A stretch of DNA of 64,000 bases from Bugula neritina (GCA_964035545.1 OZ037770.1:836001-900000), one strand, 5' to 3'; shown: positions 39,394 through 53,520, numbered from the stretch's first letter. The notes: a model not told the origin generated them from the letters alone. Numbers and translations are program-made.

Positions 39394-39409
39394 GGGGGGG
39401 GGGGGGGGG
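39394..39409. repeat. 16-base poly-G run upstream of NTase-TPR gene 2
   Basis: TATG followed by 16 consecutive G, about 350 bp before the start codon. The paralogous position in copy A is only GGGGAGGG. Confidence 0.9.
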
Positions 39410-41018
39410 AGGGCGCGACCACCAATTGTGGTTGGGGTGTGTACTGTCATTCCTGTGTCTGCCAGTCTAGTCAAATCTAAAAGATATCTTAAATTAGAAA
39501 AAGCAATAATTATCCAATTATATATCTATATGTAGGTATAGACTGGATATAGACATAGCTTAGGAAAAAGAGCCTTAAGGAAATGTGGAGTAGATAGGAA
39601 AATTGTTTGCAGAGTTTGTGGATAGATAAACAAGATTTTTTAGTAAAATTTATGTAAAATTTATTTTTTAGAAAAATATTACTAGATAACTATTTTAGAC
39701 ACCCATACTTTTTTACATACCATAGATTTCTTTTTCTTGCACAGTTGTATACCAATTTCGTTATAAAACAGATGTGAGCAGATGCGGAAAATGTTGGTTA
39801 ACTTCTGTATATATTATTCTTTTAGTCTCAAACTACAAAAGTAAAAACATGTCGAAATTAGGCTCACAATAAATGTGGTATATGTGAGGTTACTTGAAAA
39901 ACTAAAGCTACAGTCTACAAGTATAATCTATTGCCCTAATTATAAATTGAGTATAGTCAAAATAAAGGTTGTCAAGAACAATGAATATACTCACCCTATA
40001 TAACCTTGTCTATCACTAGTTATATATACTCTCTATGTTCTTGGACTGAGTCGATTATTTTTTATTCGTCAAGTACAGTAGTTAGTGTATAAGGAGGGGG
40101 TAACTTCTGTCTATTTATCTGAATATTGCAGACAAGATCCTGGCAAAGAAAATATAAACAGGTATATTTATTTGCCTATATAAATGCTTTAAAATAAATC
40201 TTTTTAAATTATACAGTGTTTGCTTAAAGTGTCTATCTATATTGTTTGCTGGTTGTTAAACTGCTTTTTGGTCATCTATAAACACATACACAGACATGCC
40301 CATGTATATACGAGGGTAGCTCAACTTTGTAGTTTGGCAGTCTTACCATGATGTCTTGGATATTTTACAGAAGAAAGTCAGAACTGGCTATATCTATAGA
40401 TTTTACTAACATTTCAACTAATTTTTTGGACGAACAGATTGATAATAGTATAAATTAGAGTGAAATGCATGGTTAGGCGGCCCAATTAGTTTGGCTCATT
40501 GTGCCCGTGTAGTCAAGTTGAAAATAAATGTGGCTCAAGGGAAAGTTATTTTAGACTTTGCTATTGTACTCGCTAAGCAATGTACAGAAAAGCAACGGCA
40601 ACAATATCAGTAATAACTAGGCTTGTCACTTTTGAGTGTGAAAAGTTATAAAGCTTTAATGAAGTCCTAAAAAATTTACAAAAGGTAAGTAAAAACAGAT
40701 TTTGACTCCCCTCTTTAGCCTATATTATGTTCTACAAGTGCTGAAAATACAATGGATGATTATTTTTGTCATTGCATTTTTATTTAAAATAAATCACAAT
40801 TTTAAGTCAATAAGTTCTTTCACAATTTGACCGGCTTTTTGTGTTGTGAGTGTTGAGTTGAAAAAAACAGTTTATATATTTCAATATAACAAACCAGTTA
40901 CCAAGCTATGAGTGCATTGATTATTTGCTATGTAGCCATAAACATTTTTTTTAATTCAGTCACAATAAAATGCATTATATGTGTGACATTTTATATTTCA
41001 ATAGGTTCACTTTGTGTC

Positions 41019-41530
41019 CAGGGCATAATTTCACAGTATCTCGTCCTCAGACATAACACTTATGTACCAATACGAGATACATTACATCATAATTAAATGT
41101 TGTCTATCGGCAAAAATTTTGCAGTAGCCAATCATAGTACTATAACAGGGCAGTCTGAGTGTAGTATCTCGTTTATCGGCATAATTATAATAGCCCGTAG
41201 TTGAAGATGGAGTTGGAAGCTTTTCAAATACCTCCCGCATATAATAGCATTTATGCTAGTCCTTAAAACTAAATAAACATTATGGTAGACCAATAATCAT
41301 GAAAGCTCTACTCATTTGTAACTGGAGGACTTGCAGCACCACAATACTAAATTTCTTGCATTGGAGGTGCTTAGGCTGTGTTGTCATAGTTATATGTACT
41401 TATTGGGGCTTGGTATAAAATTAAACCTGACAATTATAACGATTAAAGTATTATTGCTGTGGTTTCAACTGACCAACTTTGGAGTTATTATCTCGATTCT
41501 TTGTCAGGAATGGTTAGATAATTTCATGCA
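41019..41530. other. Non-coding stretch
   Basis: No gene seen beyond the end of segmental copy B. Confidence 0.5.
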
Positions 41531-41590
41531 ATAATGAGTTTTGGCTTTATATCATTATAAATAATGAGTTTTGGCTTTATATCATTATAA
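41531..41590. repeat. Exact 30-bp tandem duplication
   Basis: The unit starting ATAATGAGTTTTGGCTTTAT occurs twice head to tail without mismatch. Confidence 0.95.
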
Positions 41591-44500
41591 ATATCTACAT
41601 TGATGGCAGCACTGAGCTAGAATTCTAATATCTTTTCAAGCTCATTGGGTGGCAGCTTATCGGCTAAATTTTATGCAGATATTGAATAATGTGGTTTGAT
41701 AGTTATGCTATATTGTTAGGTTCACAAGCATCTTTAAAAAGTTATAATTATTGCGTTGACCATAGGTCAAAAAAATACCTAAAGAGAGGGCAGACAACTC
41801 CAAAAGATTGTTTTCGCAGAAGCAAGTAAAATTCAGCTAAACTGAATACTCCAACTGATCAACATTTTCATCTATTGAAATTGAAGAAAAGTTAAATATT
41901 ATTATACTATTCTAATCATGAATAGGCACAAGCTAAAAAGATATTTATTTCAAAAAATATAAAAAGTAAAGTAACACAACAATGTTTGCAAACGCAGACC
42001 TAAAAATGTGAATATTCTAGCTTGAAATTAAGTCTGAAATTTAGACTTTTCTAGGTTGAATTGACTTTAATTGACTCACCAGAAAAAACAATTAATAAAA
42101 TTATAAAGACAAGCATATAATGAAAAATGTAGTTCATTAGCAAAACTGGAGGAAAGCACTTTTTTTCTAGAAATTGTTCGATTACATAATACATTTTTGT
42201 GCAAATGATATTTTTTAATGAAATGAAACTGTTGTATTGTTTGGCTAGATGAAGTTTCAAAAGTATTTTTAATATTTTCTCAAATAAAGTAGACATGCAC
42301 TCCATTTTCACATTTTTTGGCAAAACATATGATTGGGATTCAGTAGTCAATCAGTTAAGCTTGACACAAGGAGTTGTCACATCCATCCCAAAGAACAAGA
42401 CCATCTACAATAACAAACATGGAAAGTACTTAAAATTACATTTAAGTTTACAATAATCCTTAAAATATATGTTGCCTTCTGCAAATGCTAAATAAAACAC
42501 GACGTAATGCTATGTTTACTTAGACTAAATCTTGCTGACTTACAATGAAATTCATTCATTTCAATTTGAAAATTCCTGTCAATAACTTGACTCTATGCTA
42601 ACAACTAATTGTAATACCAAAATCACACTGCTACTTTTAGTTTAGGGAATTTATTTTTATTATTAGTTCAATATTCAGCAGAGGTTTTTCTTTAATGAAC
42701 AAACAATAGGCATACATGCAGATGAAAGATTAGGTCTAGTGAATACTAATTTTGTGCCTAACAAAAAAAAATGAAAGACTGCATGAAAAACTAACAACTC
42801 TAAAAAATTGCAATTTGAATGAGGCTCAGGCTTTTAGGTGAGCAAGAGTAACCAGAAGAGCTACTTTAATGGAAGAAATTACTGACTGATTGTGTAGTTG
42901 CAGGCTGCATGATGCGTTTTGATTCTCACAACCACTTTTGAAAAAGGAAAATCCATTAAATTAAGACTACTGGCAAACAACGGAACGATAAGGAAAAAAT
43001 ACCAAGTAGAAATTCACTTCTCAAAGCAAACTGTAGTTAATACATTATAGATGCTTAGAAGAAGCAGGCAATAGTGAATGCTATATAGTGTAGATCAGGA
43101 TTCTATACAATGACAAGTAAACTGAAATTCCAGTGCACTTTGAAACTACTTGTAAGAATGGGCTTAGTGCTTTGTAGTGCCTTGAAATTTTTTCAAGTCT
43201 AATTGGCACCATGCTATTAGAATTCGCAGAGAGATGACCCTTTAAACTTTCACTTTAAACTTTAATACCTTCACGATTTTCAGTAAGAAATTCAATTTAT
43301 CTAGGTCTGAAATTTCACCGAGTTGCATTGCAAGCCGCTGGTCAAAATGTTTAGTTTGTGATAACTTAATCAGCTGATTTCAGAATAACAATCATTGGGA
43401 ATGACATCTTCATGTAGATATAGATATTTATGCTTATAATTATATCGACTGCCTTCATCAATCATCGATACTATGCTGCCAAATCAACTAATTAATTACA
43501 GTTGGAAACTTCAAAGGGCATTGAATAGCAATTAAGCAAGTTATACTTTTAATATTACAAAAAGAACTTATGCATCAATATGATTTAAAATATAGGTGGG
43601 CACTCCGCTAGTGATATTAACTGAAACTGGAACTTTTTTCATGCAGGAAAAGCAAAAACGCATCTCAACAGAAACCCAAAAATTTCCAGCACACTTTATG
43701 CTTTGACAACACGCACACAATAACTTCGTTTATGGTACAAACCTTTTTGTTGATTGTTTTCCAACATTTTCACTAGAGCAAAGCCGAAAGAAATTTGGAA
43801 ACTGCATAATGATGCCAGCCACCGTGGCATCATCTTCTCTGGAAAATTATTGACAAATCATCACCCAAAAACTTCAGCAAAGCCTCCATCAATAGTATGT
43901 AATACTTTAGGTGAAACTAAAAAGAAAGAGACAATATTTTCGTGTAATTTAACCCATCAATAAACGCATCAATAGTTAGTGTGGCCACGGTTTAAACCTC
44001 ATTAATTTCATGCTATTTAAGGCTTTTACAACTTAAAAGATGTAATTCATCTGCAAGAGAAATGTTAGGTATATGAAATGAGTAGAAGTGCAAAAGCGAG
44101 CAGGTATTAAGGAAGGAAGAGTTAGTAGGTGTACTTTGACTTGCGATAAATCAATGTGATACCAGATGTGAATTTTGAGGTGTGTTTACTCCAATCTCAC
44201 TGAAAAGGTAGAAATAGCTAAATTTACGAGACACACAATATTTTATAAAATACTGCACATTCATTAAAACTTTATAAAACTCTAGTGTGAAGGGTGACTC
44301 ACACTTTTAAACCGTCGATGAGCTAAGTTGTAAAAGTTTGATGAGAACCTTTTACTCTATAAATTTATGCAATATAAAATACTCTCCACATATTCAACAG
44401 CTACGAAGTTTTGTTGAAGATAAACTTCCTCAACAAATATACAGAAAAAAGCTATTTGAAAGCCAAATTTCATTAGCATATTATAAGATTATTTGTGTTT

Positions 44501-44930
44501 CATCTTTATAAACAATGATTTAGTCATTTAACGGATAACTAATGATTTCACTTTGTTTTTCATTCAATAAAAACTAAGTGTAGTTGGTATTAAAAACAGC
44601 TTTCATTTCTCACTTTTTTTCTCACCCTAATCTGCGTAGGCAAACAATTGGTTTGTTTCAAACACCACAACAGTAAAGCGTGACAGCATAGCCAGTGGAG
44701 AAAACAATCATCTATACTGCTGGATCAGTGACAACTTGTGAGTGTGTCAGAGTAGTGTCTTGTTGTGTGACTCTACAAATAAATTATGAATTTGAATATA
44801 CTACAAAGTTGCAAACATTGTTTTAACAAAACACAGCATTTATTTGATATTATATGTAAAGCTCAAGTTGGTATAATATATATTAAATAAATTTTAGCTT
44901 TCCTTTTGGATACTCTGAAACAAAATAAAA
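41591..44930. other. Non-coding stretch
   Basis: AT-rich. The short open frames here (for example 42051-42350 and 43754-43963) lack domain character, splice context or homology I can recognise. Confidence 0.5.
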
Positions 44931-44959
44931 AAATAAACCAAAATTGGGTAAAGCCATGC

Positions 44960-45235
44960 AAACTAGAGAGAGAAAGGTTAGGAGAGAGGATGGAAGAGAG
45001 ATGGGGTAGAAGAGAGAAAGGGAGAGAGTCAGAGAGATAGTGGAAAAGGGAAGAGAGAAAGGTTAGGAGAGAGAGAAGGTGGGAAAGACGGAGAGTGGGA
45101 GAGAGAGAAGGTGGGAGAGACAGAGGGTGGGAGAGAGGGAGGGTGGGAGAGAGGGAGGGTGGGAGAGAGGGGGAGAAAGAGAGAGAGGTTGAGTGGAAGG
45201 TGTGGGAGAAAGAGACAGAGAGAGGAGTGAGAGAG
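44960..45235 (+). repeat. Polypurine (GA-rich) tract
   Basis: About 275 bases almost without pyrimidines, built from GAGAGA, GGGAGAGAG and GGTGGGAGAGA variants. The minus-strand open frame across it (SLPPSLSP-like) is low complexity and not credible as a gene. Such mirror-symmetric purine tracts can form triplex DNA. Confidence 0.9.
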
Positions 45236-45239
45236 CTTC

Positions 45240-48200
45240 CAAACTAACACCATTGACTTAAAAAATGTTGATAAAAACTGCAGCAAGTCTTTAAAAACGA
45301 TGCTAGCAAGTTCAAAGCTCACTATAACTTTCAAAATCAATAAAATGTCAAGTTCAAAAAACTCATCTGCGAGCAAAAAATAGTTACAGAGACAACCAGG
45401 TATTGGGCAAGAGCCAGCTAATAGGAGTACCTTTTTAGATAAACTGCATGCAGGCACAGTGAGATAGCATCGGTGAGTTGTGTCTTCATTTTAATTTCCT
45501 AAAAATGAACATAAACAAATGCTAGTAATGAAAGTTTTCAGGGTTATTAAGGGTGCAATTTTATCACTAAACATCATAGCAATAGCAAAAATTGCTCAGT
45601 ACAAATTTAAGAAAAATTTCTTTCATCCATTACATAATACCCGAAATCTAATCCATTTATTCAATTCATCAAGCTGAAAAACCAAGAATAATCAGAAAGA
45701 CAGTAAAATCACTTTCTAGTAAAAAACAGCTTTAGATCATAATTGTTGGGTTCAGCTCTTAAGCTAAGACACCGATGCACTGAAATACGAAAAAGATCAG
45801 CATACTTTTGACTGTCACAAAATTTATTTTACGTGCAACAGACATTTTAAGGTCACCCGCCACCCGCGCAGGACCACGTTGGTGAAAGGTGACCAGATAT
45901 TTTAAGGTCAATCAAAATCAAGCAAAGTTCATCGTCATATTGCTTACTGCTTAATGCTGCAGCTTATTTTTGCTTACCAAGTTTCTTTCTGCAGAATAAT
46001 TGTAGCTAGCTTCTCGATTTGCCATCTTTATTCCAGTCCAGGTTCAAATGACATCTTGATCGTTGCAAATATCCATGCAAGCTAAAAAATATTTATCAAT
46101 CAGTACAACAACAGAAATACTTACAATGATCCAAATAATATTACTATTACATTACTATAACATTACACAGTAACACTATGTTTATAATTGTAATACGGAA
46201 GCATGACTTTGTGGTAGTTTGATATGCTATAGCAAAAGGTAGAAAAATCAACTGAAAAACCGACAGAAATAATCAAGTACAATTAACTAAAGTAAATAAA
46301 CTTACTGAATAGTAAATATTTTACTATACTTAGTGAATTGATTTACTTCCACTAGGTTTACTTTCATGATTAAATGCTTCTGTCTATTTTCCAGTTTATA
46401 GGAATATATTAAAAGTGAAACCAATTATAATTACTATTACCTTATCTAGTTTTGACTATATATTTTTCACAAATATAAACATAGTTATATGCGTATTCCT
46501 ATTGTGACTGCAGATACCATTGCGGTAACTGAAATCAAACTTCATTCTACTTCAAGTTTCAAACATTGTCCCAGTTCAAAGACTAACAAGTAAATAATTA
46601 ATAACTGTGAAAGCTCCAATAAGTTACTTCATTATTAAATAAGATACAACTGATTCTACTGTATATGATACTATGGTATCTGTATTAAATTAAAACATAA
46701 TTATGAAAATCAAAAGTTGTATTTTGAGCACTTATATTATAGTAATTAAATTAACAGCTTAAAATAGGCACATTAAACCATGATTGGAATTTTTATCCAT
46801 TTATCTTTATAACTATATTTATTCTTTATTCTGAAAGTTGACCCAACACTGGTAACAAAACTAAAAGTAATTGATTAAGTATGATTTATTCTTACACACT
46901 TTACCATTATATTTAGTCTTCCTGACTTTCAGTCTGTCATAGTGATTACTACTATATGAAAATGACTTTGACTTAGGAGTCATAATTATAGTCACAGTGT
47001 TGATAAGTCAACAGTGTAGGATTAACACAGCACTAGACTAGTACTACCTCCAGCTTTCAAGTTTATGTTAGGGTATCTCTAAAACTAAAGAGTAACCCAT
47101 ATAATGTAAGCAAAGAGCAGTGAGTAATAAGCATGCTATTCAACTTCAAGTTTCACTAGTACTATAACCAATACCACATGTATTTTAATAAAATTATGTA
47201 GCTGGTGAGTGAACTATAAAATTAAATAGGGATCAAACTTTGAGCAATATTAATAGAAATAATATTAGGACAGAGGTTTCCAATTATTAGTATGTGAAAC
47301 CAAAGGGGAATGGATAACTACTATTAGTATCATTACATTTACTTTATATTTAGTTTTACCAGTTCGTATTATGATTATCTTACTTTGAATTGTAAAGTAT
47401 AATAATTATAATATTCATAGTAGTATATTTATATTAGTAATTAATATGTATATTAGTAAAAACATTTGTTTTAAGTTGCTTGTTTATTAAATTATTCTAA
47501 ATCCTAATAACGATAATCTTAATATTAGTGATAATCATTATGCTCATCACTGTCCCCAAGTGCTATCAGTATGACCATCGCAATGTGAACCTAGACGTGA
47601 ATGTAAAAAGGCACTGCAAAACAGAACATGGGATGGAGGCAGATATCCATACCATAATACAAATATCGATATTGAATTTGATAATCATAATTATTATACA
47701 AATATAATGATAATAACTACAATGATCAAAAATAAATAATACCAAAGAGTTTTCGAATTACTATTCATAAAATCAAATATCACATTTATAAAGATATAAT
47801 CATATCTATTATTAAATTTAAGTCAATTATACTAATAGCAATAGTAATATAAATAGAAAAAAGAATCATTGACCAGGAGTAGGTGCAAAATAAAAGTCAA
47901 TTTTAAGACAAAGAGTAAGAAAAATACTAAATCGATATTTAAAATTACTTATTTTTAATCTTAGTCACTTACAGTCAGTCTTAGTTTAATTTTTACTACT
48001 AAGTCTTTAATTTCAAGTTCATTTTGACAATAAACTTGAAGACTTTAACTAAGAATATGTATAATTCAAAATTCCAAACTGGTACAAGTAAAAGTTGCTA
48101 CTGAAGCTTTGTAATATTATTTTAAAGTATTGGTATGATAGCATTATATTTTGATTCATAGCAATACTGATAGTGACAATTTCAAACATACCCATACCAT

Positions 48201-49080
48201 TACTGTTACAGTTTAAGTTACTATTGCCATTGTGATTGCCGGTAATGAGTAAATATAACTTAAATTTATATGACTATTACTATTACTATTAGTATTACTA
48301 TCACTTTCAGTACCGGTCTAGTATCAGTATCACCTTAATTCAAAATCAATGTATAATTTATCAAATTACTTTTATATTATCATTTATCAATAATATGTCT
48401 ATCACTATGATATTATCATGATATTGATTTTTAATTTAAACATAATAAAATCATAGGTATAATCATAATGATAATCATAATGCTTAATTTTACTTTTAGT
48501 TCAGGTTCAATGATTTAAGAGTAAGTGAAAGTTACTATAACTATTGCCATTGTGATTGCTAGAAATAAGTAAATATAATTTAAATTTATATGACTATTAC
48601 TATTACCAACACTCAGACTTACTCGGACTCACTCTGTCTCTAACTCTAAGTCTGAGTCTCACTCCACCAGAGTGAGAGTGACACTGAATTACTATAACTA
48701 TTACTATAACTATTAATATTAGTATTAGTATTAGCAAAATATATCAACCTTATGATTATCTTATTAGTTATTACAATATGTTCGGCATTGATGTTGAACT
48801 AAAAATATTAATAGTTATTACAATCACAATGACAATGCCAATATGATCAAAGACAAATGATTCCAAGCAGTTTCAGTTTGAGTTGAAGGTAAGTTATAAG
48901 TTGAAGTAGTACGTAAGTGGTAGTTAATACTGATACTATCAGTGATAGGTCTATACTAATACTCCATACCAATGAACTCAATAATATTACCTATATATTA
49001 CCATAAATTATATTACTATTGGTATTACCTATAATTAAAATATATTCTTTCTTTTCCAGCTCAGTGCTTCATACCCTCTA
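45240..49080. other. Gene-free stretch with cryptic simple sequence
   Basis: No coding region recognised. From about 46.9 kb the sequence is rich in scrambled ATTAGTATT, TGATTATCAT and ACTATTACT motifs, a slippage-type composition that resumes at 51.8-53.4 kb on the other side of the foldback element. Confidence 0.55.
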
Positions 49081-49084
49081 CTTA

Positions 49085-49092
49085 GTCTAATG
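49085..49092. repeat. Left 8-bp target-site duplication
   Basis: GTCTAATG immediately before the terminus CAGTGTGG. An identical copy is at 51598-51605. Confidence 0.85.
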
Positions 49093-49530
49093 CAGTGTGG
49101 TATATTTAAGAGTGTTGCCATTAGCAAATCTTACGGAATCATATGGGCGCCATTATGCCGAGATTGGTACCGCGAGTCTATATAAGTTATAAAGGAAAAA
49201 CTTTGCCACTTTTGTTATTTTATTTTTTTTTTATTTTATGTGTACATTTTTTTTAATTTTTTTTATTGGTAAAGTTTTTAAACACATTTTTAATGCACAT
49301 AAAATTAAAAGAAAAATTAAAACTCAATCATGCACATAAATACAAAGCTATAAAGTTCAAGCTTCGCTGTGATTTTAATGTGAATATGAATTGAATAATG
49401 CTTGCAATAACCATTATACACAAAATACGTTACAGTTGCTATAAATGTAAGACTAGTTAATTGGATGCAAATAGGCACGGTAATACTACTTAATTTATGC
49501 TATTTTTGAATTTTGTAGTAAATATTTGGC

Positions 49531-49650
<120 letters not shown>

Positions 49651-49680
49651 GAATTGAAATGACACTGTTAAAATTGATAA

Positions 49681-49740
49681 AACATTTTATTACTAATAGT
49701 TTCATGTATGTTAAAATATACACTCTTCAGATAAAATGTT
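49681..49740 (-). ncRNA. Hammerhead ribozyme (left arm, minus strand)
   Basis: Reading down the minus strand: stem I 5' side AACATTTTAT; core CTGAAGA (fits CUGANGA); stem II GTGTAT/ATACAT with loop ATTTTAAC; core GAAAC; a 2-bp stem III (AC/GT) with loop TATTA; cleavage triplet GTA (H17 = A); stem I 3' side ATAAAATGTT, an exact complement of the 5' side. All conserved core positions are satisfied. The very short stem III is typical of Penelope-element hammerheads. Cleavage is predicted after the A of GTA at 49691. Confidence 0.85.
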
Positions 49741-50164
49741 TAAATCTACTAAAGAATATATTACATGGTACTATTTAGGTAGTAAAAAGTTGAAAAGCTG
49801 GCGGATTAATGATATTTAAAAAAAGGCTGGTAAGCATATTGTATGGATTATAGGATGCTCATGTAACGCTTTTAAAACATGCCCTACCGTGCAATAAAAA
49901 CTCCCCCCTCTGCCACCTATGTCTATGGGAGAAATATTTTATATTTTATAGTATACAAACCAACATACGCTTCACTAAACACCAGAAGTGATTTTATTTC
50001 TACATGTAGACATGCGAGGGCATTTGTTTTAGAAAGCGTTACATGAGCAACCTATAATCCATACAATATGCTTACCAGCCTTTTTTTAAATATCATTAAT
50101 CCGCCAGCTTTTCAGCTTTTTACTACCTAAATAGTACCATTTAATATATTCTTTAGTAGATTTA

Positions 50165-50224
50165 AACATTTTATCTGAAGAGTGTATATTTTAACATACA
50201 TGAAACTATTAGTAATAAAATGTT
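50165..50224 (+). ncRNA. Hammerhead ribozyme (right arm, plus strand)
   Basis: An identical 60-nt motif to that at 49681-49740 but on the plus strand, starting about 120 bases after the endonuclease stop codon, so it lies in the 3' tail of the Penelope-like remnant in sense orientation. Stem I is 10 perfect pairs, stem II six pairs including one G-U, and stem III two pairs. Predicted cleavage follows A50214. Confidence 0.85.
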
Positions 50225-50317
50225 TTATCAATTTTAACTGTGTCATTTCAATTCTATTTTACGATATGCTCTGTTTTAAACATTGAGCTCTTTTAAGCAG
50301 CGCACTATATCTCACAG

Positions 50318-50319
<2 letters not shown>

Positions 50320-50382
<63 letters not shown>

Positions 50383-51095
50383 TTATATATATATAATATA
50401 TAATATTATTATATGTATATATATATATTATATATAATATCATTATATATATATAATGTATATAATTTAATATATAATATAATAATATATTATATATGAT
50501 ATTATTATATATATAATATAATATATAATATAATAATATATTATATATATTATATATGATTTTATTATATATATAATATATATATATAATATAATATATA
50601 ATATATTAATGTATAATATATTATTATAATATATATATATATATCATATATGATATAATACATAATATAATGATATATTATATATGATATTATATATACA
50701 ATATATATAAAATATAATATAATAATATATAATATATTATTAAAATATATATATATATATTATTATAATATATATATTATATATAATATTATTATACTTG
50801 TATAATATATATATATAATAATATAATATAATATATAATAATATATAATATATTATTATAATATATATATATATATATTTTGTAAATAATATAATTTAAT
50901 AATATATTTTATATGATATTATATATATATATAATATATATATAATATAATATATAATATAATAATATATTATATTATTATATTTTATAATATATTATTA
51001 TAATATATATATATTATATATAATATTATTATACTTATATAATATATATATAATATAACAATATATAACATAAAAATATATAATGTATTATTATA

Positions 51096-51171
<76 letters not shown>
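50320..51171. repeat. About 850 bp of almost exclusively A and T
   Basis: Begins and ends with (TA)n. Between them are scrambled TATAATATATTATTATA-type modules repeated every 100-200 bp, with only occasional G or C. No coding capacity. It is extremely prone to hairpin and cruciform formation and to assembly error. Confidence 0.9.
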
Positions 51172-51597
51172 CATGCCGAATATTTACTACAAATTTCAAA
51201 AATAGCATAAATTAAATAGTATTACCGTGCCTATTTGCATCCAATTTACTAGTCTTACATTTATAGCAACTGTAACATATTTTGTGTAAAATGGTTATTG
51301 CAAGCATTATTCAATTCATATTCACATTGTAATCACAGCGAAGCTTAAACTTTATAGCTTTGTATATACGCGCATGATTAAGTTTTACCTTTTTTTAAAA
51401 TTTTATATGTATTGAAAATATGTTTAAAAACTTTACCAATAAACAAAACTAAAAAAAATGGACACATAATATAAAAAAAAAATAAAATCACAAAAGTGGC
51501 AAAATTTTTCCTTTATAACTTATATAAACTTGCGGTACCATTAGCGACATAATGATTTTTCATGGTTTAAAGTCAACACTCTTAATATACCACACTG

Positions 51598-51605
51598 GTC
51601 TAATG
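51598..51605. repeat. Right 8-bp target-site duplication
   Basis: GTCTAATG directly after the terminus CACACTG; pairs with 49085-49092. Confidence 0.85.
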
Positions 51606-53500
51606 CCGCGCACATGACGAGAATGTGAGGTGAAGGTCACTCACAGCTAAAATCGCCAAGGATCTGTAATCCATCACTAGTAGTAGTAGTTCTAGTAGTC
51701 GTACTACCAGTAATCTGGCTTCGCTATGACACTACGAATTGAATGTTGACAAGACGCATGCATGTTTGCTGTTGGTAAACTAATTTTTACTGAATTTTAA
51801 TCATGCTAAGCTGCAACCTATTTTCTAATGAAATAATATATTCAATAATAATATAATAAATATAATAATTATCATTATAATATTTTATCATTTAATTTTA
51901 TAACTTTTACTTTTAGTTTTAGTATTTTGGCTTTACATCAAAATTTACATCATTATGATTATCATTATGATTACAAATTGAAAATAATTATCATTAATCA
52001 TTACCTTTTAATTTATGATTATAATTATTGTTAGAATTACCACAATTACAATCATAATGATAATCATAATGATAATGGCATAATGCCAATGATAATCACA
52101 ATCGTAACACTAATAATAATAGTAATAGTCAAACTCAAGGATTGAGCCAATGATTCAGATTGTCTAAATTTAATTAAATAAATTTCAGCCTTGGGTTTAA
52201 CTTTACAGTTCACAATTTTATTTTACATTACGACTGAGAGTCACAGTAAGACTAAGAAAAAGAGTAAGTCATACCTTTCTTACAGTTATTTTCAAAGTTT
52301 GTAGTTGTACTGGTAGTGGTACAGTAGTAGACCTAGTAGTAGTACTAGTAGTAGTAGTAGTAACAGTACTATTAGTAGTACTAGTAGTACTAGTACTAGT
52401 AGTAGTACTAGTAGTACTAGTACTAGTAGCAGTACTAGTACTAGTTGTAGTACTAGTATCAGTGGTAGTAGTAATAGGACTGCGATCTTAGATGTAAGTC
52501 TAATGAAATACGAATAATAATAGTATAAGTATAACTTTTACATATTTAGTTTTACTATAAGTGTAAATATAATGAGTAATAGTAAAACTCAAAGTATATA
52601 CATTAACTCAGTTTAGCATTAATGATAAAATATAATAATTATAATAAAGTAATATGATCACCATTACGATTATAATTTAAATTCTTAGTAACACTTTTAT
52701 GATACTCAGTTTAATTTATTAATATTAAACATTAGTTTGGCTACCACAAATAACTAATAAGTGCTACTATAGGTAACTGTAAAGATAAGTATAAATTTAA
52801 CTATAACATAGACTATTAGCAATAATAATATATCATATTGATATTAAACTATATATGGATAATGCAAATCATAGATCATACCTCATGATAATTATTCCTA
52901 ATGATCTTACTTTTTATATGCTGATGCTAATAAGTAGTAATTTTAAATTTGATAACTCATGAATGATGAATAAGATAACAAGAATAATACTGGACCTAGT
53001 AATACTATTAGTCCTACTACTAGAATTTTATTATCTTATATTTGTAATACGCTTCTTTTAGTAATACTGCTGGTCAAAGTTAGCGTTAATCATATTTATA
53101 GTTAAATGTTGAAGGAATAAATTAGTTCATAATATAAACATTTCACTATGTGAATATGAAATTTAATATGAATATCCCAATTACACTTGCTGTTGCTCTT
53201 TAGAGACTAGAGTTATAACTTATAACTATGATATAATAATGAATACCATTATTTTAACTAATCATATTACTCAGCTAATGTTAATGATAACTGTAAGTCT
53301 AAAAACCATTACGGTTATAGGTATCACTGACTAATATTATTAACAATATAATCATTCGTTTTATACTTGTACCTATATTTATATTTATACTTATACCTAT
53401 TTTTATACTTATGATCATATCTATACTTTCAGGTATGCTTGTACATTTTACTCATAGTATCAGGGTGGCAATCGAAAAGTCATAATCGATATGCTAATCT
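51606..53500. other. Non-coding, cryptic simple sequence
   Basis: No gene recognised. Includes TAGTAG/ACTAGT-rich patches at about 51675-51712 and 52310-52475, and ATCATTATGATTATC-type patches at 51940-52110. Confidence 0.6.
52310..52475. repeat. Degenerate AGT/ACT trinucleotide array
   Basis: Interleaved GTAGTA and CTAGTACTAGTA units. ACTAGT palindromes make it self-complementary. Confidence 0.85.
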
Positions 53501-53520
53501 AATAATAGAACCAACTGCAC

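Larger units (their letters stand above)
33088..41018. repeat. Segmental duplication, copy B (contains NTase-TPR gene 2)
   Basis: Same-orientation counterpart of 2264-13382, about 29-31 kb away. Landmarks include exon 1 (39049/10262), AGATCCTGGCAAA (40135/11298) and GAGCTGTA-less junction 40310, where sequence equivalent to 11480-12640 is absent. Similarity ends at about 41018/13382 at TTCACTTTGTGTC. Confidence 0.85.

Noticed and set aside
45029-45457. 142-codon minus-strand frame with SLPPSLSP repeats
   Set aside because: Most of it is the complement of a polypurine tract; low complexity with no start context.
45840-45910. Possible tRNA-like or palindromic element around AAGGTCACCC...GGTGACC
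   Set aside because: Short complementary stretches occur but no cloverleaf, Pol III boxes or anticodon arm can be drawn.
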